DNA of 64,000 bases from Progne subis subis. Taxonomy: Eukaryota; Chordata; Aves; Passeriformes; Hirundinidae. Numbering within the stretch: position 1 is the stretch's first letter; the number at the start of each line of letters is the position of its first letter. Both the position numbers and the translations under genes were made by a program. This document shows positions 11,130-21,179 of the stretch, piece by piece. Location of the stretch: positions 1 through 64,000 of the forward strand of contig JAKJHU010000623.1 in NCBI GenBank assembly GCA_022316685.1, written 5' to 3'. Under the pieces are notes generated by a model. That model was not told the origin of the DNA and searched no databases. It was given only the letters and a program-made list of their open reading frames with translations.

Positions 11130-11800
11130 GCATCCTCAGGGAAGGTTTGATCCTCATCCCCAGGGAGGGCTTCATCCTCATTCCAGTAAGGATTTGATCC
11201 TCATCCCCAGGGAGAGCTCATCCTCATTCCCAGTAAAGATTTGAGCCTCATTCCTGTAAGGATTCGATCCTCCCTCCAGGAAGGATTTGATCCCCATTCC
11301 AATAAGGATTTGATCTTCACTCCCAGTAAGGATTTGATCCTCATTCCCAGTGAGGATTTGATCCGCATTCCAGTAAGGATTTGATCCTCACTCCAGTAAG
11401 GATTTGATCCCTATTCCAGTAAGGATTTGATCCCCATTCCAGTAAAGATTTGATCTTGAATCCCAGTAAGGATTTGATCCCCATTCCCAGTAAGGATTCG
11501 ATCCTCCCTGCAGAAAGGATTTGATCCCTATTCCAGTAAAGATTTGATCTTCATTCCCAGTAAGGATTTGGTCCTCACTCCAGTAAGGATTTGATCTTCA
11601 TTCCCAGTAAGGATTTGATCCCCATTCCAGTAAGGATTTGATCCTCACTCCAATAAGGATTTGATCCCCATTCCAATAAGGATTTGATCCTCACTCCAAT
11701 AAGGATTTGATCCTCACTCCAGTAAGGATTTGATCCTCACTCCAATAAGGATTTGATCCCCATTCCAGTAAGGATTTGATCCCCATTCCCAGTGAGGATT
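11130..11800. repeat. Minisatellite M10, ~23-bp unit
   Basis: About 29 units of AAGGATTTGATCC followed by CCATTCCAGT or TCACTCCAGT. The right arm is longer by 47 bp, two units. Confidence 0.95.
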
Positions 11801-12308
11801 TGGCTCCGTGGGAGGATCCTGGGGGTGCAGAACCCCTGAGGGGTTCCCCAGCCCAGAGAGGACAAAGCCATTTAACCCAGTAAATGCACAAACAACGGGA
11901 GATGTCGATTCCCTTTTCCCTCCGACCCCTCTGTTTCTGTCCAGGATTGTATTTTATTCCCAAATCAGGTTGCAGATTGTACGTTGTGTTACGATTAGCA
12001 AAGGATAATTATATATGTAAAATACGTATCTTTTACTCTTTTTTATCCATTTCTAAATGAATCCCCTCCGGATGCCAGGACGTGGTGAGGATTCTCGTTT
12101 TTCAAACAGTGGTTTACAGTAACTAAACTCAACGGATGCCTTATTCCTGAGGATGGCAGGAGTTTTTGGAAGAGGAGCAAGCCCCATTCCCAGGTCCCTG
12201 TGGAATTCTAGCAGGCAGGGATGCCTCAGGCAGGGAGGGTGTTTCTGTGGGAAGCCAACCGGGCAGCAGGACGGGACCAGAAAGAGGAGCTGGGGTCTGA
12301 GAGGCTGA
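11801..12308. other. Single-copy AT-richer stretch
   Basis: Unique DNA with an AT-rich core at about 11950-12060 (GATAATTATATATGTAAAAT). No gene recognised; possible conserved non-coding DNA. Confidence 0.3.
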
Positions 12309-12857
12309 TTATCTCTTTTTCTGACCTAGAGACAGGGCTCTTGAGAGGCATTTTAAAAGATTTTGATCTATTTTCAGTCTCATTGAGAAGGGTGAGACGG
12401 TGCGGATGTCACAATTCACGCCCCCCACAATCAGAAGCCGAACCATTCCCTCATTACAAGTCATTATGAGCGTTTTTTGGCCTGTCGGCTTTTGCCACGC
12501 AGTGCTGCTGATGCTTCTAAGCCGATCATGTAAAAATGCTCCACGTGGGTCTTGGTAGAGGCGATTTCTCTCCCAGCGATGTCTTCTCTGTTCCATGGCC
12601 TTTCTCAGCCAGCACACCTCATCTCGGAGCTCGCACACAGACGCACACAGACGTGAGCCTTCTGTCAGGCTTGGAGAATCCACTGCAAATCCACTTCCCA
12701 CAAGAGGCACCTTGAGATCCCAGGCCTGGGCTGACATTCCCAACCCCTCCAAGCCCTCAGGAAGCGGCTGGTGTATTTCTGGGGGGTCTCTAGCCGAGGC
12801 AGAGCGTTGCAAACACAACGCTGCTGCACGCAGAGTGTCTGTGTCCATGTCCCACAC
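12309..12857 (-). CDS. Unrecognised reading frame, possibly a retroelement remnant
   Basis: This 182-codon minus-strand frame is the longest that is not caused by a tandem array. I do not recognise the product. About residues 70-95 carry a short charged, leucine-containing stretch (CELRDEVCWLRKAMEQRRHR) that could form a coiled coil, loosely like the N-terminal ORF1 coiled coils of LINEs or gag-like fragments. There is no RNA-binding knuckle, signal peptide or membrane segment. In the right arm the matching frame (51085-51525) ends early because a run of six C is five there, so only one copy can be intact. That, together with the lack of promoter, splice or poly-A context, suggests a decayed mobile-element piece or a chance frame. 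Confidence that it encodes a protein is low. Confidence 0.2.
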   Translation of the reverse strand: MWDMDTDTLRAAALCLQRSASARDPPEIHQPLPEGLEGLGMSAQAWDLKVPLVGSGFAVDSPSLTEGSRLCASVCELRDEVCWLRKAMEQRRHRWERNRLYQDPRGAFLHDRLRSISSTAWQKPTGQKTLIMTCNEGMVRLLIVGGVNCDIRTVSPFSMRLKIDQNLLKCLSRALSLGQKKR

Positions 12858-13554
12858 ATCTCCCTCCTTGCACTTCCATAAAAACCCTCTTCAAAACACA
12901 CGGAGATTTTTCCAAAGCCGCTCGTTGACTCCCTTGTCCCCTCACTGCCGTACAACGGGCAGGGAGGAAAATCCCTTTCCCAGGAGTTTTTCCTTAGGTT
13001 AAGAGCAGAACTCCTCCCAGGATTAAACCACAGTGACGTTTCCTTTCCCTCCGTCCCTTTAACTCGTTTAAACCCGAGGCTGACAGAGTCCAGAGCCATT
13101 CCAGGTTTCCCTGCAGCCCGTAGGGATGAGTGCATTTATCGGATCTCTTCTCCAAATCCAATCCCAAAACCGTCCCGAGGGAGCTGTTCCTGGTGGGGCT
13201 CCCACGGAGCCTCGCGCTGACCCGGAGCCGTTCCCGCTCCGGATCAAGGCAGGCTCGTTCGGGATCGCGCTTTCACCCCTCCTTGGGCCCGTCCCGGTGC
13301 CGGGGCACCCAGCCCTGCCGCGGGGCGCCGCCTGCTCTGCGTGGCAACGCCTCCGCCGATCCCCGTGGATCCGGAATTCCGCTGGAATCAGGGCAGCTGT
13401 AGAATCACCCCCCCGTGGTGTAACACCCCAAACCCCCCGCCCCGACATCAGGAACATCCCAGGAGGGCTTTCCTGGCCGCTGAACCACAGGAAGAGCCAC
13501 CAGAGCCGCGCTTGCCCCTACCCCAAAGTCCCTTCTTCTGAGCCCAAAAACCCG
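12858..13554. other. Single-copy GC-rich stretch, nothing recognised
   Basis: Unique DNA becoming CpG-rich at about 13170-13380. It could be a small CpG island but no start site or exon is identifiable. The right arm keeps the same length to within 1-2 bp. Confidence 0.35.
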
Positions 13555-14305
13555 CTGATCCCAAACACCCGCCAATCGCAAAAACCTGCCAACATCAAAA
13601 ATCCACCAACCCCAAAAACCCACCAACCTCAAAAACCCGCCAACCCCAAAAACCCGCCAACCTCAAAAACCCGCCAACCCCAAAACCCAGCCAATCCCCA
13701 AAACCTGCCAACGCCGAAAACCTGCCGATCCCAAAAACCTGCCGATCCCAAAAACCTGCCGATCCCAAAAACCAGCCGATCCCAAAAACCCACTGACCAC
13801 AAGAACCCATCGACCCAAAAGCCCCGCCAATCCCAAAACCCCGCCAATCCCAAAACCCCGCCAATCCCAAAAACCCACCCACCCCAAAAACCCACTTATC
13901 CCAAAACCACACCAACCTCAAAAACCCACCGAACCCAAAAACCCATCGACCCCAAAACCCCGCCGATCCCAAAAACCCGCCAACCCCCTAAACCACACCA
14001 ACCCCAAAAACCCCGCCGATCCCAAAAACCCGCTGACCCCAAAAACCTGCTGACCCCAAAAACCCGCTGACCCCAAAAACCACACCAACCCCAAAAACCC
14101 CGCCGATCCCAAAACCCGCCGACCCCAAAAACCCGCCAACCCCCTAAACCACACCGACCCCAAAAACCCTGCTGATCCCAAAAACCCGCCGATCCCAAAA
14201 CCCGCCGACCCCAAAACCCCGCCGATCCCAAAAACCCGCCAACCCCCTAAACCACACCAACCCCAAAAACCCCGTCGACCCCAAAAACCCGCCGATCCCA
14301 AACGC
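13555..14305. repeat. Minisatellite M11, 17-bp unit, G-quadruplex-capable
   Basis: About 44 units of CCCAAAAACCCGCCGAT or close variants. On the minus strand this reads GGGGTCGGCGGGTTTTT, so four G runs separated by 5-base loops occur over and over. The right arm is longer by 54 bp, about three units. Confidence 0.95.
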
Positions 14306-14565
14306 CCGGCGCAGGATCCAGGCCGGCCGCGGCGGTGCCCAGGGTTCAGGATGCAGCCGAGTTCCCGCCGCCCGCGGGAGCAGCCGTGTGTCTCGCTTCG
14401 CCGTGCTCGTGTGTGGGGTGCAGGAGGGGGCCCTGTCGTGCGTTGTTCGTGAGCTGTTCTTCCCCCACAGAGGTGTCCCGTGTAAAATAAATAACGTCGG
14501 TGCAAAGTGTATATTTTATGTGAGAGGAAAAATTACATTTTAATAAAGGTAAAGCTTTGTTTAGC

Positions 14566-14624
<59 letters not shown>

Positions 14625-14760
14625 ACCGTTCAAGTGTACAGTAACTTCTTACTAATGTATGAAAATCTGTGATATTTTTGATTTGATTGTATTTGTATTG
14701 CCCAAATAAAACATTTTGGCTGTATTGTTCCTAACTCTTACCTTTTCTTCTTGAGGGAGG
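14306..14760 (+). other. 3'-UTR-like segment with two poly-A signals and an A52 tract
   Basis: An AATAAA at 14542-14547 lies 21 bp before an uninterrupted run of 52 A (14569-14620), the spacing of a genuine polyadenylation site copied into DNA. A second AATAAA (14705-14710) follows in AT-rich, U-rich-type sequence ending TTTTGGCTGTATTG. The block looks like the 3' end of a plus-strand transcript or a reverse-transcribed copy of one. No open frame of interest lies upstream, where array M11 sits. The parent transcript is not identified. Confidence 0.4.
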
Positions 14761-15084
14761 GAAGTGTGTTTATGTCACAATAAGTGACTTTATTCGGGGA
14801 AAGAGAAAGAGGAATGACCAAATTTTCCGTAGTGAACTGCCAGCTGCCCTGAGCGAACGTCCCTCTTGTGCTGCAGCTCCTGCAGGCGAATTCCTGGCGG
14901 GATTTTCCTGCACCTCGCTGTTTGTTGGTAAGAAAGGAACAATCCTTCAGCCTGGGAAAAGCCCTGGAGGATCCTGTGGGGGGAACCCTGCGGGGCTGAG
15001 CTGTGACATCCCTGGGGATGGCGACATTCCAGCCTGAGGACTAAAAGGAGAGAATTCCCACAGCGGGCGGGCAGGGATGGATGG
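14761..15084. other. Single-copy stretch, nothing recognised
   Basis: Unique DNA between the 3'-UTR-like block and a CR1 fragment. Confidence 0.4.
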
Positions 15085-15270
15085 GATTTTGGGAAGGAAT
15101 CGTTCCCTGGGAGGGTGAGGAGGGGCTGGGCTGGAATTCCCAGAGCAGCTGTGGCTGCCCCTGGATCCTTGGCAGTGCCCAGGGCCGGGCTGGGCCGGGT
15201 TTGGAGCAGCCTGGGACAGCGGGAGGTGGCACTGGATGGGATTTGATCCTCCCAGCCCAGTCCGGGATCC
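15085..15270 (+). mobile_element. CR1 LINE 3' fragment
   Basis: Sense orientation: GAATTCCCAGAGCAGCTGTG, GCTGCCCCTGGATCCTTGGC, TTTGGAGCAGCCTGGGACAG, then GTGGCACTGGATGGGATTTG near the 3' end. Confidence 0.85.
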
Positions 15271-15734
15271 TGGGATCCTGCCGAGCGCAGCAGTTCAGCT
15301 GGCACGAGCAAAGCTGACCAGGAAAATCCCGGAGGAAAAGCAGCTGGAAAAGCAGGACCGAGGCGTCCTGGTTATCCATGAATCCCTGCAAGGCGGCTCC
15401 GGGGGGAGCTCCGGGGAGGAAGGAGGCGCTGCCCGAGGGAAGCAGAGCTGGTACCGGGTCCGCCCGTGCCGCAAACCCGAGCTCAGGCACAGAGACCCCG
15501 CCTAAAGCATCCCCGCATCCGCCGCGTTCCCACGGCAACGCCGCCACGGCGAAGCTCCCGCTGGGAACGCTCCTGTGGCAGGAGAATAACCGTGGAAAAA
15601 CACGGCTCGGGAAGCCGCTCCCATCTCCTAAGGGCCCGAGAACACCTCGGGAGCGCTGGAACGCTCCCGAACCCTTCACCTGGGGCGGAACCGCGGCTGC
15701 CGGGGGTGGGAGCGGGGAGACGGGATGGGAAGAT
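15271..15734. other. GC-rich single-copy stretch
   Basis: CpG-rich DNA (about 15400-15730) with no recognisable exon. The arms match with only a few substitutions. Confidence 0.35.
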
Positions 15735-16455
15735 CCCGGGAATATCCCAGAAATATCCCGGGAATATCCGGGTGCCCGAGCTGCTGGAGTGGGAGCTGGA
15801 ACGGGAATATCCCGGGAATATCCCAGTGCCTGTACTGCTGAGCGGGAGCTGGGATCGGGAATATCCCGGGAATAATCCCTGCGCCGGCACTGCTGGAGTG
15901 GGAGCTGGGATCAGGAATATCCCGGGAATATCCCGGTGTCTGTACTGCTGGAGTGGGAGCTGGGACTGGGAATATCCCGGGAATAATCCCTGCGCCGGCA
16001 CTGCTGGAGTGGGAGCTGGGATCGGGAATATCCCAGAAATATCCCGGTGTCTGTACTGCTGAGAGGGAGTTGGGATCAGGAATATCCCGGGAATATCCCG
16101 GTGCCTGTGCTGCTGGAGCGGGAGCTGGGATCGGGAATATCCCAGAAATATCCCGGTGTCTGTACTGCTGAGCGGGAGCTGGGATCGGGAATATCCCGGG
16201 AATATCCCAGTGCCTGTACTGCTGAGCGGGAGCTGGGATCGGGAATATCCCGGGAATATCCCAGTGCCTGTGCTGCTGAGCGGGAGTTGGGATCAGGAAT
16301 ATCCCGGGAATATCCCAGTGCCTGTACTGCTGAGAGGGAGTTGGGATCAGGAATATCCCGGGAATATCCCGGTGCCTGTGCTGCTGGAGCGGGAGCTGGG
16401 ATCGGGAATATCCCGGGAATATCCCGGTGCCGGCGCTGCTGGAGCGGGAGCTGGG
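15735..16455. repeat. Minisatellite M12, ~55-57 bp unit with GGGAATATCCC doublets
   Basis: About 13 units. Each has the near-palindromic 11-mer GGGAATATCCC, usually doubled, then GGTGCCTGTGCTGCTGGAG, CGGGAGCTGGGATC. Variants such as ATAATCCCTGCGCCGGCA mark individual units. The right arm is 272 bp shorter, about five units. Confidence 0.95.
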
Positions 16456-16799
16456 ATTTATCCAGACCTGTGGGAGACATCGATGCCGATCCTGGGGTTT
16501 TCCTCGTCCCTCCCTTCACCCGCCCGAAGGGATCCGGGCTGTCCCGAGCCCCCGTGGCCAGGGGCCGGAGCTGGCTGCGGGCTGGGCTCAGCACTGCAGC
16601 CACTGTTGGGGTCACCGCGATTTGGGGACACCCCCGGCCGCTGCCGGCCCGCCCGGAATTCCCAAGGAGAGGCAGGAGCCGATCCCAGCCCCGCCGGGAG
16701 AGAGGAGCTTGAGGAGGGAAGTGAACGAACTGAGGGCAGGGACACCTTCGAGGCTGGGGGGACCCCTGAAGGGCTGAGCTGCTGATGGCACCTCCGAGC
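16456..16799. other. Single-copy stretch, nothing recognised
   Basis: GC-rich unique DNA between arrays M12 and M13, the same length in both arms. Confidence 0.4.
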
Positions 16800-17360
16800 T
16801 GGAACCCCAAAATCTGCCAGCCCCAAAAATCTGCCAGCCTCGAAAATCTGCTGAGCCCAAAAATGTGCTGAGCCCAAAAATCTGCCAGCCCCAAAAATCT
16901 GCCAGCCTCAAAAATCTGCTGAGCCCAAAAATGTGCTGAACCCAAAAATGTGCTGAGCCCAAAAATCTGCTGAGCCCAAAAATCTGACTACTCCGAAAAT
17001 CTGCCAACCCTGAAAACCTGCAGATCCCGAAAATCTGCCAACCCTGAAAATCTTCCAACCCCAAAAATCTGCTGATCCCAGAAATCTGCCGACCCCAAAA
17101 ATGTGCCAGCCCTGAAAATCTGCTGATCCCCAAAATGTGCTGACCTAAAAATCTGCTGAGACCAAAAATCTGCCAACCCCGAAAACCTGCAGATCCCGAA
17201 AATCTGCCAACCCTGAAAATCTTCCAACCCCAAAAATCTGCTGATCCCAGAAATCTGCCGACCCCAAAAATGCCAACCACAAAAATCTACCGATCCTGAA
17301 AATCTGCCAACCCAGAAAATGTACCAGTCCTGAAAATCTGCCGAGCCCAAAAATCTGGCA
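16800..17360. repeat. Minisatellite M13, 17-bp unit related to M11
   Basis: About 33 units of CCCAAAAATCTGCCAGC and variants (CTGCTGAGC, CTGCCAACC). Period and the CCCAAAAA core are shared with M11 about 2.5 kb away. The right arm is one unit shorter. Confidence 0.94.
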
Positions 17361-18539
17361 GCGCCCGTGGGCACAGCGGTGCTGAGCAGGGCACGGTCCC
17401 CCCCCGGGTTCGGGCAGCCCCGAGGGACAGAGCCCAGCTGGAACCCGGGGTTTGTGGGATCCCTGCTCGGCCTCGGAATCCCCGGGAGTGCCTGGAACGC
17501 TCCCAGGCACGGCGCTGCAGCATTCCCAGGGTGTCCTGGTATCCCTCCTCCGGTTCGTGAGTGCAAACCCGAAACACACGGTCTCAGACATTTGTCCACA
17601 ACACCCAAACTCTGCAGTTGTGGGATTTATTTAACCCTTCCCATGGACACCAGGCTGCTCACTGCGGGGAGCAGCGCCGGCTCCAGGCTCCAGCGTGGTG
17701 AAATCCTCCTGGAATTCCCTTTGGTTTTCCCGGAGTGCAGCTTGGATTCCCTTGCCCTGCCCAAGGGAGAGGAAACCGAGGGAATTTTAATCAGGGGGGT
17801 TTCTATTCCGCTCACTGCTGCTCCTCTCCGGCTTCACAGCCCCAATAAACCCTGAAAGAGAGTTTCGGGCTGGCTGCATTTTGATGGATGGCACCTGCCC
17901 ACCCTCTTGCATTTTAAGGTGCCTCATTACTGGGTGCTGAAGGATTTAATTTGTGAGCAGGCGTAATAAACCTTGTACTCCAGCCACTTAATTGGTTCAG
18001 CCGTGCCCGGGCTGCAAGGCCAAGAAAAGGGAGCAGGAAAAAGAGGAATATGAACAGTCCTGACTTTGTACAGATAAGCTCAGCAGACGGGGTCACGCTT
18101 TAATTAATACATGGAGAGCAAAGGAGGCTGCCTCAAAGAGAGATTAAAGAATTCCTCGTGGTTATTTATCTGTTTATCCGCCGCCGTGCCCCGCACACGT
18201 TTAACCGTCTGTGTCCCGTGCAGGATCCTCAGCTCCGAGCTCATGCACCCCAAGAAAAAGGCAGAAGGCACTTGGTGTGTTAAATTCTGGAGGAGGGCAA
18301 GGTGCCCAGGAACGTTTCATCATCACCTTTACCCCAGGATCCTCTCTAATAAATCATCCTTACTTGGACTCAAATGCTTACGGAGGGTGAAACTGGCCGA
18401 GGGTTAAATGGATTGTGCAGTTTCTCCCACCAGGGATCTTTGCAAACGGATTTTACAGACAGACCGGTGGGGCTGGGTGCTCCAGGGTCTCAGTGGGGAC
18501 AAGGAAAATGAGGTTTGAGTAGCTTGGCCTGCAGGGGGT
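17361..18539. other. Single-copy stretch, possible conserved non-coding DNA
   Basis: No gene recognised. Bases 17880-18420 are unusually balanced in composition, with homeodomain-like TTAATTAATA and GATA-like sites (CAGATAAGCT, TTTATCTG) and no repeats. The arms differ very little here. Confidence 0.3.
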
Positions 18540-18715
18540 TAAATCATGTAAATATTGTACACATGTATTGATAATATAATAAACTATATTATTATGTTAT
18601 ATCGATAATATTATCAAGTATATTTAATATTATAATGATTTGATATTATAATAATTTAATTTAATAATAAATTATTGTTTATTTTATTATCACAATAATT
18701 ATTTCTGATATTATT
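18540..18715. repeat. AT-rich tract
   Basis: About 175 bp composed almost only of A and T with ATTATAATA-type motifs, an abrupt change from the GC-rich surroundings. It directly precedes a CR1 fragment. It could melt easily or be a scaffold-attachment-like stretch, but nothing proves that. Confidence 0.85.
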
Positions 18716-18985
18716 TTCTCAGCCTGGAGAAAAGGAGGCTCAGGGGGAACACTTTGGCTCTGCACAGCTCCTGACAGGAGGGGACAGCCGGGGGGATTTG
18801 GGATCTGCTCCCAGGGAACAGGGACAGGAGCAGAGGGAACGGCCTCAGGCTGGGCCAGGGGAGGCTCAGGCTGGATTTTGGGAATATTCCTGCTGGGGGA
18901 TGGTTGGTCTCTGTGGCCTGAGGGCGCTTTTCCAGCCTGAACACGCCCTGGTTCCATCATCCCTGCCTGGAGCACGCAGGGCACT
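18716..18985 (+). mobile_element. CR1 LINE internal/3' fragment
   Basis: Sense CR1 sequence: CTCAGCCTGGAGAAAAGGAG, then GGAACACTTTGGCTCTGCAC, CTGACAGGAGGGGACAGCCG, GGGCCAGGGGAGGCTCAGGC. The same segment occurs at 24405-24565 and, reversed, at 31820-31950. Confidence 0.88.
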
Positions 18986-19007
18986 GAGCCTGTAGGAATC
19001 CTAGTTA

Positions 19008-19495
19008 TGTTAGGAAAATTAACCCACGAACACCAGAGGTTTATGTCCAAAAAGGAGACAGAGGAGTCCTTTTACTTTATTGGAATAAAGGGAGAGGCCA
19101 TGGGGCATTTCCCCTGGGGTCTCTCAGTTTTTTGGAGGACTCAGCCTCCTTTTTATCCCAATTTCCCGGCCGCACTTCCCTCTCTCTTTCCCCATGGGCT
19201 GAGGTACTTGAGAGGTACAGACTTCCCGAAATGCCTGAGATCCTCTTTAATGTATAACCCCCTTAATTTTTAATTTTTATGGGATTTATGGGTTTTTCCC
19301 CATTGTTACTTTCATCTTTCAATATCCAATTTCATTTACAAACAAACCTACAGTTTGTTTGTAAAGGCAAATATCTTCTTTTCCATTCACCCATCAGTGG
19401 AATCCTTCCCATTGTTTCTCTCATCTCTCAGCGCTGGTTTTATCCACCAGCAGACCCAGGGCTTGTCTGTGAACACAAATCTGTCATTCCTCTCA
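19008..19495 (-). mobile_element. LTR of a second family (LTR-A)
   Basis: Read on the minus strand it starts TGAGAGGAATGACAG and ends CCTAACA. It has a TATA-like GGGATAAAAAGG and a downstream AATAAA, the U3-R-U5 layout of an LTR. A third copy at 34558-35032 has a clean short target-site duplication and fixes the ends. Here no duplication is visible (GTTA before, AGGG after), so a rearrangement or nested insertion has removed it. Confidence 0.8.
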
Positions 19496-19564
19496 AGGGT
19501 GGAAAGCTGGCCTGTCCTTCCCCCAAGTGCAGCTCGCTGCAATCCGTGAGCTCCCACCTGAAGC

Positions 19565-19864
19565 TGTTCTGGGAATGAGGAGTTCCTCCAACACAACAAT
19601 CCCTTCTGAGGGAGGGAAACCAGTGCCCCTGTAATAACAAGGGATCTGTGCCGTGAGAATCGCCGAAGGAAACATGGGAACAATCCGAGAATAGATGGAT
19701 TTGATGGACGAGCAAAACACCTTTCACTAACCAACAGAATAATTAACAAGAAAGCCATAAACCATGAGGAGTTTGTTAAAAACTGTATAAAAGAGAGCGT
19801 GGGGCCGCAATAAAGAGCCTCCGAACAGCGTGGTGTCACCCTGTGTGTCGCGACCGTCCCCACA
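19565..19864 (+). mobile_element. LTR-like promoter/poly-A segment (LTR-B), ends uncertain
   Basis: A TATA box in CTGTATAAAAGAGAGCG near 19784 is followed 25-30 bp later by CAATAAAGAGCC, then a GT-rich stretch ending CGACCGTCCCCACA. This is the usual order of TATA, poly-A signal and U5 in an LTR. The 5' edge is placed at TGTTCTGGGAATGAGG only because it begins with TG; no target-site duplication was found. It is opposite in orientation to the adjoining LTR-A. Confidence 0.55.
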
Positions 19865-21179
19865 CCGTGACCCCTCGAGGGATCCTTCCCACCCCGACCC
19901 CTCCCGTGGCGGCAGCAGCTCCCAGCAGGAGCTGCTTTATTCCTTTATTCCTTTATTCCTGACAAACAGCCCCTCTGGAAAACGCATCCCCTGGCTTTCC
20001 CCACCTGCAGACGCCGGCAGGGATTTCAGAGGGGTGTTTGCCTTGCCTGAGCAAACGCAGCCTCCTCAGTTGTTATTTTTCCCGGCGACAGGCACTGCTA
20101 AATCCCACACCCGGCTTTTGTGGCTGTGTGTAATAAACGTTGCCCGGAGGCCTGGTGCTGTCTTTAATAAGCACAAATCTTGCTGCTGTGCCGCTTTCCT
20201 GGCCTTTCCTCCCCAAAAGCGATCGCTGCTGCTGCCGCCTCTCGCTCCCCATCCTCCCTTTGTTGGCAGAGGATCGTTTTTTCCCAAGGTTCTGAGCGGA
20301 GGTTGTTTTGTACACTTTGAAAAAAGGGACCAAAACAACACAAAAAAAAAAAAAACCCACAAAACGCCCTTTGTCTTTATTTGGTGCCTCATTCCTTAGG
20401 AAAAGGAAGATCCAGTGACATTTGGAGTGCTGGGGGAGCCCAGAACCATGCTGTGCACATATGGAAGAGGGAAATGCATCCCCGTGTTGATTCAATCATC
20501 TCCTCCCCTCCCTGAACTTCCTTCGTGCTCTTCCTGACTTTTGATAAAACCTTTTTCTGCCCAAACCCTGGAGTTCAAGCCCAAGGCAGCCCTGTCTCTA
20601 TGAGAGTGTCCCTGCCCAGTGAGAGCCACACCGGGAGAATCTGATTTACTCCTTGCTGGGTCCCATAAACCAGAGCCCCACGTGGTGGATGCAGAGCTAT
20701 TTACAGCACCAGAGCGCCACTGACTGCAGCCACAAACACGAGAAGGATCCCTGGGGAACGCTCATCCTCAGGGGATGGTTCTGCCCCTCCTGGAATCGCC
20801 ACCGACCATCCTGAGGCGCAGGGATCCAGCGGGATCCTGGATCCATCTCCTGGCCCTGCAGGGACACCCGGCAGCTCCTCCCTGTGTGTTGGGGAGGATG
20901 AAGCCAGAAAGCCCTATAAATATGACTGCTTAGATTCTGAGAATGTGAAACCTGTAGGTGAGATAGGATTGAAAGTAAGTTTTGATGTTTGAGATGTATT
21001 AGATACTGGATGTCTGGGAAAACAGTTCTGTGACCAGCTGAAGGTCACCTGTGGCCAGACCCAGAGGTCAAATGGGATGTTCTGTCTCACCCCCAATGGT
21101 TCATCCCACACCTGTGACCCTCCCCTGAAGTATCAGGTATCTGTAACCCCACTGGCCCAAGCCCTGTCCCAGCCCAACT
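19865..21179. other. Single-copy stretch, possible conserved non-coding DNA
   Basis: No gene recognised. About 20060-20330 is repeat-free with GTAATAAACGTTGCCCGGAG and GATCGCTGCTGCTGCCGCC. Bases 20990-21110 are unusual because the arms differ at many positions there. Confidence 0.3.

Noticed and set aside
15735..16455. NF-kB site array (GGGAATATCC)
   Set aside because: The seventh base breaks the GGGRNWYYCC consensus, so the match is only partial.
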